Shown: positions 42,041 to 50,859, counted from the stretch's first letter. The stretch: DNA of 64,000 nt from SCTM01 sp965279655 (GCA_965279655.1 OZ257255.1:868001-932000), one strand, 5' to 3'. Numbers and translations are program-made. The notes: a model not told the origin generated them from the letters alone.

Positions 42041-43119
42041 TCTGCCTTCGCTCCCGGAACGGTGCAGACCAACACCTTCTTCTCGGTGATGGAGCCCACG
42101 ATCATCTTGTCCTTGTAGACCGCCGCCACGCTGCCGGCGGAAAGCTGTTCGCCCAGGTTCAGGTACACCTCGGTGACCTTCGGCGCAGCGCCGGCGGGAT
42201 CCTCTATATGGAAGATCTGCGTCGGTGCCGGTGCACCGCTGGTGAAGTGTTTGACGAGGGCAACGGTGCTGGGATGAGCAGCGATCCAGAGACTGCCGTC
42301 GACGGCCACGTCGATGTTGTCCGGCCCACCGGGCAGATCAATCGAGCGCAGGGGCGTCAGACTGCCGTTCACCGGCTCGCGTCCATAGACCTGGATACGC
42401 CGGGCGGTGGTCTCGGCCACCCACATGGTGCGCCCATCGGTGCTGATGGCGATGCCGCCCGCGCCGGTCATGTCGACCACGGCGGGTACGCCCTTGTCGC
42501 CGTTGTAGTAGGCGAGGGTGGAGAGTTGACGCCCGAGCATCATCTCGGTCGCGCGGTCGAAGCCGTTCTTCGCGCCGGAATCGTTCGCCACGTAGAATTG
42601 GTTCGGCCCGACCGCGGCGAGATCGTTCGGCTTCACAAACAGTGTGTCGCGCACCGTCGCCGCGTGCTTCCATTTGCCGTCCTCGGTGGCGTCGAATATC
42701 TCCACCGTGTTCGGCTTGTTGTGCGGATGGCTGAGGACGAACAGGCGCTTCACCCCGTCGGCGCCGACATAGAGCGACATGCCGTGCGGATGCAGGTCCG
42801 ACGGTCCGCTTTCCACGGCCGGTTCCACGGTCCAGGTGTCCGCCTTCAGGTCGATGCGTTCGATGGTTCCCTCGATCTCGGGCGTGCGCATGAGGTTCTT
42901 GCGATCCAGGACGGAGAGATAAGCCACCCCCGCCGCCTGATCGATGACGATATCCTCCGCGCTGCCCTTGGCGACGTCGAGGGAGGAGCACGTGCCGGCG
43001 AAGTGGGGATGGAGTTCCGTGAACTGCCCGCTGTCGGCCAGGAACTTGCCGATCCCCACCACGGCCAACAGCACAATCAGCCCAACGATCAGGCCAATCG
43101 TTCTTAGGATACGTTTCAT
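42037..43119 (-). CDS. Paraoxonase/SMP-30-like beta-propeller hydrolase, membrane-anchored
   Basis: A 360-residue protein. An N-terminal anchor (MKRILRTIGLIVGLIVLLAVVGIGKFL) precedes a six-bladed propeller. EDIVIDQAAGVAYLSV, LHPHGMSLYVG, KPNDLAAVGPNQFYVAND and GGPDNIDVAVDGSLWIA resemble the calcium-binding arylesterase/paraoxonase and gluconolactonase superfamily; the two aspartate/asparagine-rich turns would bind Ca2+. Likely a periplasm-facing lactonase or arylesterase. The ATG at 43119 is chosen over a long upstream frame without an RBS. It forms a two-gene operon with the hydrolase that follows, so the two may act in sequence. Confidence 0.78.
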   Translation of the reverse strand: MKRILRTIGLIVGLIVLLAVVGIGKFLADSGQFTELHPHFAGTCSSLDVAKGSAEDIVIDQAAGVAYLSVLDRKNLMRTPEIEGTIERIDLKADTWTVEPAVESGPSDLHPHGMSLYVGADGVKRLFVLSHPHNKPNTVEIFDATEDGKWKHAATVRDTLFVKPNDLAAVGPNQFYVANDSGAKNGFDRATEMMLGRQLSTLAYYNGDKGVPAVVDMTGAGGIAISTDGRTMWVAETTARRIQVYGREPVNGSLTPLRSIDLPGGPDNIDVAVDGSLWIAAHPSTVALVKHFTSGAPAPTQIFHIEDPAGAAPKVTEVYLNLGEQLSAGSVAAVYKDKMIVGSITEKKVLVCTVPGAKAE

Positions 43120-43227
43120 GCCAATCCCCCAGATCCCTGGCGCCACTGTCGGTGAGGACTGGGATATCCGCACCTGATGAGATGCCGCGCACCGCTGGGC
43201 GGATGAAGGGCTTGCCTTTCGGCCCCG

Positions 43228-43259
43228 CCCCAAACATCATACGAACATAACGTTTGGGG
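43228..43259. promoter_or_regulatory. Inverted repeat between divergent genes
   Basis: CCCCAAAC and GTTTGGGG, eight perfect bases each, are separated by 16 bases. The right arm includes the GGGGG that serves as RBS of the gene at 43269. It could be an operator or an RNA hairpin hiding the RBS. Confidence 0.5.
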
Positions 43260-43268
43260 GATGTTGCC

Positions 43269-43457
43269 GTGCGCCGTTACACCTGCGTTTTGCTCGACCG
43301 GGAAGGCTCTCGATTCGAGGGGTCAACCTACATCGCCGACGACGATGCGTCGGCCCAGCGCCTCGCGATGGAGATGCGCCAGCGCTTCCGCGCGGCGAGC
43401 CACGAGCTATGGGAAAATGAACGCCAGGTTCGGGCGTCGCTGGTCGATCGGCGTTAA
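43269..43457 (+). CDS. Small protein of unknown function
   Basis: A 62-residue cytosolic protein: MRRYTCVLLDREGSRFEGSTYIADDDASAQRLAMEMRQRF and a basic C-terminal helix. GTG start at 43269 with GGGGGA upstream; an in-frame TTG at 43254 would fall inside the inverted repeat. The beta-beta-helix pattern resembles small DUF proteins found widely in alphaproteobacteria, but I cannot name the family. Its stop is shared with that of the convergent transporter gene (TTAA). Confidence 0.6.
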   Translation: MRRYTCVLLDREGSRFEGSTYIADDDASAQRLAMEMRQRFRAASHELWENERQVRASLVDRR

Positions 43458-44842
43458 CCTGTTACGACCTTCTGGTTCTTTAGCCGTTCCTCCGAAAGAT
43501 CATACTTCCACAGGAACAAGCAGCTGGTGAGCGCGCCGGTGATGGGCGCGACGCCGATGCAGATGTAGAGCGCCGTGATGGCGCTCGCCGGCTGCTCGAC
43601 GGCGCCCCCGGTGCTCTGGATGTAGCCCATCGCGCCCAGGAACGTTCCAAGGATCGTCACGCCCAGCGCGAACGCCACTTTCTCGATGGTGGTGTAGATG
43701 CCCGAGAAAATGCCTTCGCGGTGCATGCCTGTGCGGCGGACGTCGTATTCCATCGTGTCGGGCAGCATCGAGGCGGCCAACAGCAGCTGGCCCGAGGCGC
43801 CGACACCTGTAAAGAAGGCGCGGAAATAGATGATAAGCGGATCCTCTCCTGGGCCGCTGAACAGCCACGTTGACATGGTCACACCGTAGAGGGATGCGGC
43901 GATCATGTAGGCGTTGCGCTTACCGATTCGCTTACTGATCTTGATCCACACGGGGATCATCATCAGCGTGCATGCGGTTTGAATAAGCATGAGGTTGCCG
44001 AGTAGCGTGTCCGATGCTTTCAGCACACGCAGCGTGAAGAACGCGAGCGTGGCCTGGACGACGGATAGGCTCATGAGCTGACACAGCTTCGTGCCCATGA
44101 GCATGACGAACGGCTTGTTGTCCCAGGCGAGCTTGAATTGCTGCCAAACCGGGAGATGAATCCCTTCATGCCGTTCGGCGAAGCGGGCGCGTTTGGTCAT
44201 GAAGAAGCAGGCGAGGCAGGCCGCGAGGGTCATGGCGCCGAGCGTCCATCCCATCACATCATAGCCGGTGCGTTTTTCCGGCCCGTCGTATTGGGAGAGA
44301 ATTGTGGGCCCGAGCCAGCCGCCCAGGGACTGGCCGATCGACACGCCCAACACGCGGAACGACATGAGGTAGGACCGACCGTGATAGTCGTCGGTCATCT
44401 CCGCCGGCATGGCGAGATAGGGCACGTTGAAGGTGGCGTAGGCCCCGGCGAACAGGATGAGCGCAACGCCCATGTAGATCGTCGCTGAACGCGGATCGAG
44501 ATCCGGCACATTGAACATGATCACCATCACCGAGCCGCAGAGGATGCCGCCCCCGAGGAGGAACGGGCGCCGGCGCCCGATCTTGGTTTTGGTGCGGTCG
44601 CTGATGCCGCCGATCACGGGGTCCATGCAGGCGTCGAAGACTTTCGACGCACCGATCAGCAGCCCACCGACGGCCGCGGCGATCCCCAGTTGATCGGTCA
44701 TGAAGCGCAGGATCAGGATGTTCGTGGAATTGAACATGATCGCGATGCCCAGGGTCCCCAGACCCCAGCCCACGCACAACATGAACGGCAGCCGGGCCGA
44801 CTTGCTCTTGTCGGCTTGTCCCGTGGCAGTCGCTTCGGTCAC
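43454..44842 (-). CDS. GPH-family (MelB-like) sugar/solute:cation symporter
   Basis: A 462-residue inner-membrane transporter with 12 hydrophobic segments. KVFDACMDPVIGGISDRTKTKIGRRRPFLLGG is the diagnostic glycoside-pentoside-hexuronide family motif with the cation-binding aspartates in helix 2 (DACMDP); NVPYLAMPAEMT is the matching helix 4 region. AASMLPDTMEYDVRRTG is also family-typical. GPH members import melibiose, xylosides, glucuronides or lysophospholipids with Na+ or H+. No sugar genes are adjacent, so substrate is open. It is divergent from nothing close; the aldehyde dehydrogenase lies upstream in the same direction after a 102-base gap. Confidence 0.85.
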   Translation of the reverse strand: MTEATATGQADKSKSARLPFMLCVGWGLGTLGIAIMFNSTNILILRFMTDQLGIAAAVGGLLIGASKVFDACMDPVIGGISDRTKTKIGRRRPFLLGGGILCGSVMVIMFNVPDLDPRSATIYMGVALILFAGAYATFNVPYLAMPAEMTDDYHGRSYLMSFRVLGVSIGQSLGGWLGPTILSQYDGPEKRTGYDVMGWTLGAMTLAACLACFFMTKRARFAERHEGIHLPVWQQFKLAWDNKPFVMLMGTKLCQLMSLSVVQATLAFFTLRVLKASDTLLGNLMLIQTACTLMMIPVWIKISKRIGKRNAYMIAASLYGVTMSTWLFSGPGEDPLIIYFRAFFTGVGASGQLLLAASMLPDTMEYDVRRTGMHREGIFSGIYTTIEKVAFALGVTILGTFLGAMGYIQSTGGAVEQPASAITALYICIGVAPITGALTSCLFLWKYDLSEERLKNQKVVTG

Positions 44843-44944
44843 GCAATCCCCCGCGTCAAAAATGGCCTTCGGATACGGCCATAAAGGCCGGGACCGCGAT
44901 AGCCAAGCACGGGGATGATCCCACCCTATGGGCGGGTTAAGCCA

Positions 44945-46444
44945 TCACAGATTAGCGAACACGGTTTTAGTCTCGAAATAGAGGTCCATGGCCTCTTTTC
45001 CGAATTCCCGGCCCCACCCGGACTGCTTGAAGCCCCCGAACGGTGCGTTGTTTCCCGCGGGTCCGTGGTTATTGATCCCGATGGTGCCGGCACGGATACG
45101 GGCGGCGAGCTTGTGCGCGGTCGAGACGTTTTGCGTCCACACACTCCCGACCAGGCCGAAATCCGTGTCATTGGCGAGCCGGGCAATGACATCCAGATCG
45201 TCCGTGTCGAACATCTGCGCGGTCGTGACGGGCCCGAAGATTTCCTCGCGCACGATCCTCATATTGGGATTGGCCTGCGCGAACACCGTCGGCTCCATGA
45301 AGTAGCCTTTGCCGGGCAGACGCTTGCCGCCGGTGACGAGGGAAGCGCCCTCTTCTTGACCGCTGGTGACGTAGCTCTGCACGCGCTCCATCTGTTCCGC
45401 CGAGATCAAAGGGCCAAGGTTGGTGGCGGGATCGAGGCCGGGGCCAATCTTCATGCCGGCGGCGATCTTCGCCATGCCCTCCATCACCTGATCGAAGACC
45501 TTTTTGTGGACGAAGAGGCGGCTCGCGCACATGCAGTTCTGCCCTTGCAGGAAGAACGCGGAATAGACCGCCGCCGGGATCGTCTTGGCGAGATCCGCGT
45601 CGGGCATGATCACGAAGGGAGATTTGCCGCCGAGTTCGAGAGATACCTTTTTCAGGTTGCCCGTCGCGGCGCGCAGGATAATGCGCCCAACCTCGCCCGA
45701 TCCTGTGAACGCCACCTTGTCCACGTCCGGATGCGCGGTGAGGGCCGCGCCGGCGGTCTCGCCGTAACCGGTGACGATGTTCACCACGCCGTCGGGAATG
45801 CCGGCTTCCTGCACCAGTTCGCCAAGGATCAGCGCCGTGAGGGGCGTTTGCTCCGCCGGTTTGAGCACGACCGTGCAGCCGGCGGCGAGCGCGGGGCCGA
45901 GTTTCATCGCCGCCATGCCGAGGGGAAAGTTCCACGGCGTGATCTGGCCGACGACGCCGATCGGTTCCTTGCGGGTGTAGGTGAGCGTCTCCGCGCCGGG
46001 CATGCGCGGATCGGGCGCGATCACGTCGCCGGTGATCTTGGTCGGCCAGCCGGCGTAGTAGCGGATCGTGCTCGCGGCCAATGGGGCGGCCAACCGGCCG
46101 GCGGGATTGAACGGCATGCCATTGTCGAGAACCTCGACCTCCGTCAGGCGTGCGGCATTGGCGTCGATCAGATCGGCCAACTTCCATAAGATCCGGCTGC
46201 GGTCCGACGCGGCCATGCGCGTCCACTTTCCATCCTCGAAGGCGCGCCGCGCCGCCTTGACGGCCGCGTCGATGTCAGCGGCCCCGCCGGCGGGCACGGT
46301 AGCGATCTTTTCTTCGGTGGCCGGATTGAAGACGTCGATGGTGTCGCCGGATTGGGCGTCGGCCCATTTACCGTCGATCAGCATGCGGCGGCGTGCCTGC
46401 AGGAACTTGGTTGTTTCCGGATTCAGCGGCGGCAGCGCATTCAC
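44945..46444 (-). CDS. NAD(P)-dependent aldehyde dehydrogenase
   Basis: A 499-residue ALDH of normal length that oxidises an aldehyde to the acid. ITPWNFPLGMAAMKLGPALAAGC is the NAD-binding entry, LELGGKSP contains the general-base glutamate, FFLQGQNCMCASRLFV contains the nucleophile cysteine (the first C), and EEIFGPV is the conserved C-terminal motif. The closest resemblance is to betaine/phenylacetaldehyde dehydrogenase-type class 1/2 enzymes. No direct operon partner; the transporter at 43454 follows after 102 bases and could share the transcript. Confidence 0.9.
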   Translation of the reverse strand: MNALPPLNPETTKFLQARRRMLIDGKWADAQSGDTIDVFNPATEEKIATVPAGGAADIDAAVKAARRAFEDGKWTRMAASDRSRILWKLADLIDANAARLTEVEVLDNGMPFNPAGRLAAPLAASTIRYYAGWPTKITGDVIAPDPRMPGAETLTYTRKEPIGVVGQITPWNFPLGMAAMKLGPALAAGCTVVLKPAEQTPLTALILGELVQEAGIPDGVVNIVTGYGETAGAALTAHPDVDKVAFTGSGEVGRIILRAATGNLKKVSLELGGKSPFVIMPDADLAKTIPAAVYSAFFLQGQNCMCASRLFVHKKVFDQVMEGMAKIAAGMKIGPGLDPATNLGPLISAEQMERVQSYVTSGQEEGASLVTGGKRLPGKGYFMEPTVFAQANPNMRIVREEIFGPVTTAQMFDTDDLDVIARLANDTDFGLVGSVWTQNVSTAHKLAARIRAGTIGINNHGPAGNNAPFGGFKQSGWGREFGKEAMDLYFETKTVFANL

Positions 46445-46670
46445 GAGAAGTCCTCCCTAGCTCAGGGCAAGAGTCGTAAGCGCTGGCAGGGGGAGGGGCA
46501 ACCCGCCGAGACCGGACTATGGCCACGGGGTGGTGAATTAGGCGGCTATCGGGGCGGTTTTCTTGCGCCTATGGATGGGGACGACGGACATTGCCTGCAA
46601 GAGCCGTGGGATCTCGGCGGCGAGATGGAGTACGTTTGGCGCTTGGGCCGATCAGGGAAGGGGAAATGCC

Positions 46671-46985
46671 ATGAAGCAACTGCTGCTCATCGCTGCCGTC
46701 ACGCTCATCCCGACGGCGGCATCCGCCCAGGCCACGCTCTCCATCACCCAGGCAAGCTGGGGTTACGCCGGCGAGCGCAAGAACGTCAAAGACGACGTGG
46801 CGAAACTTTGTGACGGCAAGACGTCGTGCAAATTCAAAGTCGCCAACGAGACCTTCACGGCAGCCGAGCCGAAAGACCCGTCGCCGGAAAATCCCAAAGG
46901 CCTGATCATTCGCTGGAAATGCGGCGAAACCGACGCCCGCGATCAGTTCCCGCAAAACAAGGACGCGGAACTGAAGTGCAAATGA
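46671..46985 (+). CDS. Small secreted protein with four-cysteine lectin-like pattern
   Basis: A 104-residue exported protein. MKQLLLIAAVTLIPTAASAQA is the signal peptide. The mature part reads SITQASWGYAGERKNVKDDVAKLCDGKTSCKFKV, NETF and LIIRWKCGE, with four cysteines in a spacing (C-x5-C ... C ... C) that recalls the SUEL/rhamnose-binding lectin fold, where a similar C..SC..V..N pattern occurs; this is only a resemblance. RBS AGGGAAGGGG lies upstream. It is convergent with the GFA gene with one base between the stops. Likely periplasmic, disulfide-bonded. Confidence 0.7.
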   Translation: MKQLLLIAAVTLIPTAASAQATLSITQASWGYAGERKNVKDDVAKLCDGKTSCKFKVANETFTAAEPKDPSPENPKGLIIRWKCGETDARDQFPQNKDAELKCK

Positions 46986-46986
46986 A

Positions 46987-47388
46987 CTAGCTATCCGGCC
47001 CTTTTTGCTTCTGCGGCAGATCGTCCGTGATCGTGAACCACGGCGCCTTGTTCTCCACCCAGATATGCAATTGCGGCGTGACGCCCGGATCGTCGTCCAG
47101 CAGGCCCAGCGGCAAGCTCACGCGCGCCGGGTTGTTTATCGATTTGGTATAGACCGCCGAACCGCATACACGGCAGAAACCGCGATGATTGCCCGGCGAG
47201 GTCTCGTAGAAGCTCAACAAGTCTTCGCCCTGCACGAAACGGAAGTCCTTCGCATCCACGCTACCCCGGCTGCGGAACGCCGCGCTGTGGGCCTTGCGGC
47301 ACATGGTGCAATGGCAATTGCGCAGGTCGCTGAACGGTCCGGTGATTTCGTAGCGCACCCCGCCGCACAGGCAGCTTCCCCGGATCAT
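46987..47388 (-). CDS. GFA-family protein (glutathione-dependent formaldehyde-activating enzyme-like)
   Basis: A 133-residue zinc protein. SCLCGGVRYEI, CHCTMCRKAHSAAF and FCRVCGSAVY provide the seven-cysteine pattern of the GFA fold, with two zinc sites. The founding member speeds formation of S-hydroxymethylglutathione from formaldehyde; most homologues have no proven function. GFA genes are abundant in alphaproteobacteria. Here it comes 12 bases after the solute-binding protein gene of the cytochrome/propeller operon, with RBS AGGAG, so it belongs to that transcript. Confidence 0.85.
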   Translation of the reverse strand: MIRGSCLCGGVRYEITGPFSDLRNCHCTMCRKAHSAAFRSRGSVDAKDFRFVQGEDLLSFYETSPGNHRGFCRVCGSAVYTKSINNPARVSLPLGLLDDDPGVTPQLHIWVENKAPWFTITDDLPQKQKGPDS

Positions 47389-47400
47389 CGCGTGTCTCCT

Positions 47401-48423
47401 TTACCGCATCGGCGGCGCGTACATCAGACCGCCCTGGGTCCACAGTGCGTTCGGGCCGCGTTCGAGCTTGAGCGGGCTACCGGCGCCTAGGTGCCGCTCG
47501 AATATCTCGCCGTAGTTTCCGACCGCCTTGATTGCATTCGCCGCCCAGCGTTCGTCGAGGCCGAGAGCCTTGCCGTTGCCCGGCATCTCACCCAGCAGGC
47601 GTCTCACATCCGGGTCGGGGTCGCGCACGTCGACATTTCGGGAGGTCAGGTTCATTTCTTCCGCCGCGATCAGCGCGTTGATCGTCCAGCGCACCACCGC
47701 AGCGAATTGTGGTTCGTCCGCGCGCGTGAGCAGTGCGAGCGGTTCCTTCGACAGTGTGTGCGGCAGGATCGTGAGACTCGCGCGGCCGGCGCGTTCCGCG
47801 GCGAGTTGCGATAGGTCTCCCGCAAGGGCTTCGCACGCGCCGGCCGCGAAGGCCTTGGCCGCTGAATCGAAGGTGGGGTGAGGCGAGGCCGCCAGCGCCA
47901 ATCTATTCAGGGTGAAGTGGCGCTCCAGCGCCTCGGAAGCCTCCGAGGCCTCCCGCACACAAATGGGACGGCCGGCGAGGGCATTAGGATCGTGCGCGGT
48001 GCCGCCGTTTTTCACCATCAATGTCGTGCGGTCGTAGAACACCGTTGGGCTGAACACGAGCCCGAGGCCCGCGTCGCGCTGGAGACTAACGGTCAGCCGC
48101 CGGGCTACCACATCGAGGGACGCATCGGTCTTGAACTGGCTGACGGCATCGGCCGGAACGAAGGCGACTTTCTCGCCGTCACCGAAGATCGCCGCCGCGA
48201 TCGCGCGGCAGAGATCGGGTTCGAATCCGATGGCGCGGCCGGAACTGTCGAAACTGGTGAAGCCCGGCACCCGCGACACGACACCGCAGGTGAGGTGACC
48301 ACGGGCGCGAATTGCGTCAATGCGGCTCTCCGCCGCGGCCGGGAAAGCGAACGTGAGCGCCGCGCCGAACGCCAGCGCGAGGAAGGACTTACTCTTCGAC
48401 GCTCTTCTTCTTGATGTAGGCAA
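47401..48423 (-). CDS. Family-3 solute-binding protein (MoxJ/XoxJ-like position)
   Basis: A periplasmic SBP of the amino-acid/PEB1 class. RIDAIRARGHLTCGVVSRVPGFTSFD, GFEPDLCRAIAAAIFGDGEKVAFVP (written in part) and DVVARRLTVSLQRDAGLGLVFSPTVFYD are its signatures. The start is unclear: no ATG fits. A TTG at 48423, inside the cytochrome gene, gives MPTSRRRASKSKSFLALAFGAALTF, a good signal peptide, with AAGG upstream; this makes 340 residues and a 35-base overlap with the cytochrome gene. No ABC permease is nearby, so it may serve a periplasmic redox enzyme, like MoxJ of methanol dehydrogenase. Confidence 0.72.
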   Translation of the reverse strand: MPTSRRRASKSKSFLALAFGAALTFAFPAAAESRIDAIRARGHLTCGVVSRVPGFTSFDSSGRAIGFEPDLCRAIAAAIFGDGEKVAFVPADAVSQFKTDASLDVVARRLTVSLQRDAGLGLVFSPTVFYDRTTLMVKNGGTAHDPNALAGRPICVREASEASEALERHFTLNRLALAASPHPTFDSAAKAFAAGACEALAGDLSQLAAERAGRASLTILPHTLSKEPLALLTRADEPQFAAVVRWTINALIAAEEMNLTSRNVDVRDPDPDVRRLLGEMPGNGKALGLDERWAANAIKAVGNYGEIFERHLGAGSPLKLERGPNALWTQGGLMYAPPMR

Positions 48424-48769
48424 GCACAGCCTTGCGGTCTTCTTCCTTCGGCAACCCGACGAACGCCATCTTGTTGCCGGGCAGGAAGGTCTTCGGGCCC
48501 GAAAGCCATTCTTCGATCTTGGCCTCGTCCCACACAATGCCCGACTTCGTCACCGCATCGGAATACTGAAAATCCGGCTCCGTTCCGGCCTTGCGGCCGA
48601 AAATGCCCCAAAGGTTGGGACCGGTCATGTTGCCCGCATCCTTTTCAATGCTGTGGCAGGAGCGGCATTTCAGAAACACCCGCTTGCCGGCGTCAACCAA
48701 CGCGGCATCTTGCGCCCAGGCGGGCGTGGTCAGGGCAACGGCGAGAAAGGCAATCGAGAGACGGGTCAT
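48389..48769 (-). CDS. Soluble class I cytochrome c
   Basis: A 126-residue periplasmic cytochrome. MTRLSIAFLAVALTTPAWAQ is the signal peptide. CRSCH (C35, C38, H39) binds heme covalently, and M101 in NKMAFVG is the likely distal ligand. TGPNLWGIFGRKAGT matches the mitochondrial-type cytochrome c/c2 loop. It carries electrons in the periplasm. It lies 5 bases after the propeller-cytochrome gene and before the SBP gene, so it is the probable electron acceptor of that enzyme. Confidence 0.92.
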   Translation of the reverse strand: MTRLSIAFLAVALTTPAWAQDAALVDAGKRVFLKCRSCHSIEKDAGNMTGPNLWGIFGRKAGTEPDFQYSDAVTKSGIVWDEAKIEEWLSGPKTFLPGNKMAFVGLPKEEDRKAVLAYIKKKSVEE

Positions 48770-48774
48770 TATTC

Positions 48775-50691
48775 CTATTCCTGCGCGGCTCCGCCGCGGA
48801 TGGTGTTCGACGTGATCCCTGCATCGTCCGGCAGGGGCGGCAGGCCCAGCGCTTTCTCGTAAGCGCCGGCATTCTTGGCACGGGGTGGTGACAATTTTGT
48901 GGCGCCGGTGACAGCCACGGTCGGGCCCTTGTAGTTGGCCTTGCGGTCGCGCCAGTTGTTTTTCGCGTAGTACGCGCCGAGATCCTTCACCTTATCCTTG
49001 TCCGGAAGCAGGACGCCCGCCGCGCCGCCATAGGCGCCGGATTGGCCCGCGTTGCGGGGTCCGTACCAGATGGCGCGGTCGCGGGTGATGGCCAGCATGG
49101 GGATGTCCGTGCGCTCCGGCGTCGGGTAGAGCGTGAACTTCTTGGTCTTCTGATCGAACATCAGGATGTGGTTGTCGGTCGCCACCCAGACGTTATCGCC
49201 GTCGTCGACGTCCGAATCGTACGGATTGGTGTTTGAGATCGGGATTTTGTAACCGACGGACTCCCCGGTTTTGGGATCGACCCGGTAGAGCGCGCCGTTC
49301 TGCATGGCGCGGCTGCCCCAGGTGGCGGTCCACATGAAGTTCTTCGAGTCCGCGTTCACGCGGCGGATGTTCGAAGTGTTCTCCGGTGTCACGCGGTAGT
49401 GTCGGAACTGTTCGGTCTTGGGATCGAAGCTGGTGATGCCGTTGCTGTGATACTCCGCGAACCAGACCTTGTCGTTGTGATCGAGCGATATGCCGTAGGG
49501 GCGACTGCGGATCACCGGCACATCCCACCATGTCACCTTGTCGGTCTTCCGGTCCCACTTCGCCAGGCCGCCGGTGGTGAGCATCGATCCCCAAAGGTCG
49601 CCCTTTGAGTCGAACACCATGGAACTGATACCGATCGGCCGGCCGTTGGCGCCGCCCTCGAGCTTGTATTCGTCGTGCTTGTTGATCTTCGGATCGTAGT
49701 GACGCCAGCCGCCGTACCAGATCGTGTCGTCGATATCGACGGCAAGGTACTCGCCGCCGCCGTGACCCTTGTGGTCCTTGAACTCGCCGGTGCGCGGATT
49801 GACCTCCACCAGACTCTGCGCGCCGCGATCCATGATCCAGACATTGCCCTTGCTGTCGAAGTCGGGCGTGTGGACGAAGCGGTCGTCGTCGCCGGGTTTG
49901 TTGGCGAAGCGATACTCGACGTACTGCGCCTTCTCCAGGACGGCCTCGTCCAGCGCCGGCTCATCGACTTGCAGCACGGCGCGCGGGACGGAGTCCTCAC
50001 CGAAGTTCTCCGTCATATAGTTGATCAAGATGTCGCGGTCAGCGTCGCTCAGCAGCTTCGGGTCGAACATCGACGCCTTTCCGCGCGCGTTAAAGGCGAC
50101 GCCCTTTGCCATGCGGTCGATGGTGATCGCCCAGCCGGCTTTGTCATGGGCCGGCCGCCCGCCGGGATAGGTGCGCACCGCGTTGTAGGGATAGAGTTGC
50201 ACGGTGTGGCAGCCGAAGCAGATGTTCTCGAGCAACTCACGACCGCGGCCTTTGGGATAGACCTTGTCATAGGGCTCGATCTTTGCGTCCGGGTAAGGCA
50301 TCCCGCCCACATACGTAGGGGCGATGGTGGTGTCCTTGACGCTGAAGTCAGCGGTGGACGTCTTTCCGGCCGTCACTTCAAGCTTCACGGTCTGCTGAGG
50401 CAGGGACCAATTCAGCTGGCCGACGGTGCCGCGTAGGGTGATCTCATAGTTCCCGGGGAACATGTTCACGGCGCGGTAGGCGCCCTTCACCACGTAAACC
50501 ATGTAGCCGACGTTCTTGTCGGTATTGAGCGCGTAGACGCTGAGTTGACCGACCGGCTTCGGCACGGAAACCTTGCCCGACAGGTTGCCCATGCCGGGGA
50601 TTTGATCGGCCAGAGCCGCGTGCGGCAAGGCGGGGGCGGCGAGTAAAAGGCCCGCGACTGCCACCTTCGCGAATGTCTGAAAAACGCGCAT
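48775..50691 (-). CDS. Periplasmic protein: beta domain, cytochrome c and Vgb-type beta-propeller fused
   Basis: A 638-residue exported protein with three parts. After the signal peptide (MRVFQTFAKVAVAGLLLAAP...) comes a carboxypeptidase-regulatory-like beta domain (about residues 35-120: LSGKVSVPKPVGQLSVYAL, NMFPGNYEITLRG). Then a cytochrome c segment with CFGCH (about 158-162). The rest is a propeller like virginiamycin B lyase, with repeats such as VHTPDFDSKGNVWIMDRG, ISSMVFDSKGDLWG, PYGISLDHNDKVWFAEY and ISNTNPYDSDVDDGDNVWVATD. Possible role: a periplasmic dehydrogenase or lyase passing electrons to the next gene's cytochrome. No PQQ-binding tryptophan-docking motif is evident. ATG 50691 is chosen over GTG 50700. 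Confidence 0.8.
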   Translation of the reverse strand: MRVFQTFAKVAVAGLLLAAPALPHAALADQIPGMGNLSGKVSVPKPVGQLSVYALNTDKNVGYMVYVVKGAYRAVNMFPGNYEITLRGTVGQLNWSLPQQTVKLEVTAGKTSTADFSVKDTTIAPTYVGGMPYPDAKIEPYDKVYPKGRGRELLENICFGCHTVQLYPYNAVRTYPGGRPAHDKAGWAITIDRMAKGVAFNARGKASMFDPKLLSDADRDILINYMTENFGEDSVPRAVLQVDEPALDEAVLEKAQYVEYRFANKPGDDDRFVHTPDFDSKGNVWIMDRGAQSLVEVNPRTGEFKDHKGHGGGEYLAVDIDDTIWYGGWRHYDPKINKHDEYKLEGGANGRPIGISSMVFDSKGDLWGSMLTTGGLAKWDRKTDKVTWWDVPVIRSRPYGISLDHNDKVWFAEYHSNGITSFDPKTEQFRHYRVTPENTSNIRRVNADSKNFMWTATWGSRAMQNGALYRVDPKTGESVGYKIPISNTNPYDSDVDDGDNVWVATDNHILMFDQKTKKFTLYPTPERTDIPMLAITRDRAIWYGPRNAGQSGAYGGAAGVLLPDKDKVKDLGAYYAKNNWRDRKANYKGPTVAVTGATKLSPPRAKNAGAYEKALGLPPLPDDAGITSNTIRGGAAQE

Positions 50692-50859
50692 GGCGTTCAC
50701 CCTGGAAAGCCGGGAAAAGGGCTCAGACTGTGCCCAACTTCACCCAGCCCCACAAGGCAAGCGGGAGAGATTCCGGGATTTAAGTTCGGCTGGCGAAACG
50801 CGGTCCGGCTGGCATCAAGCGGCGCGATCCTCTACATATTTTGCACCATGGAATTGTTC

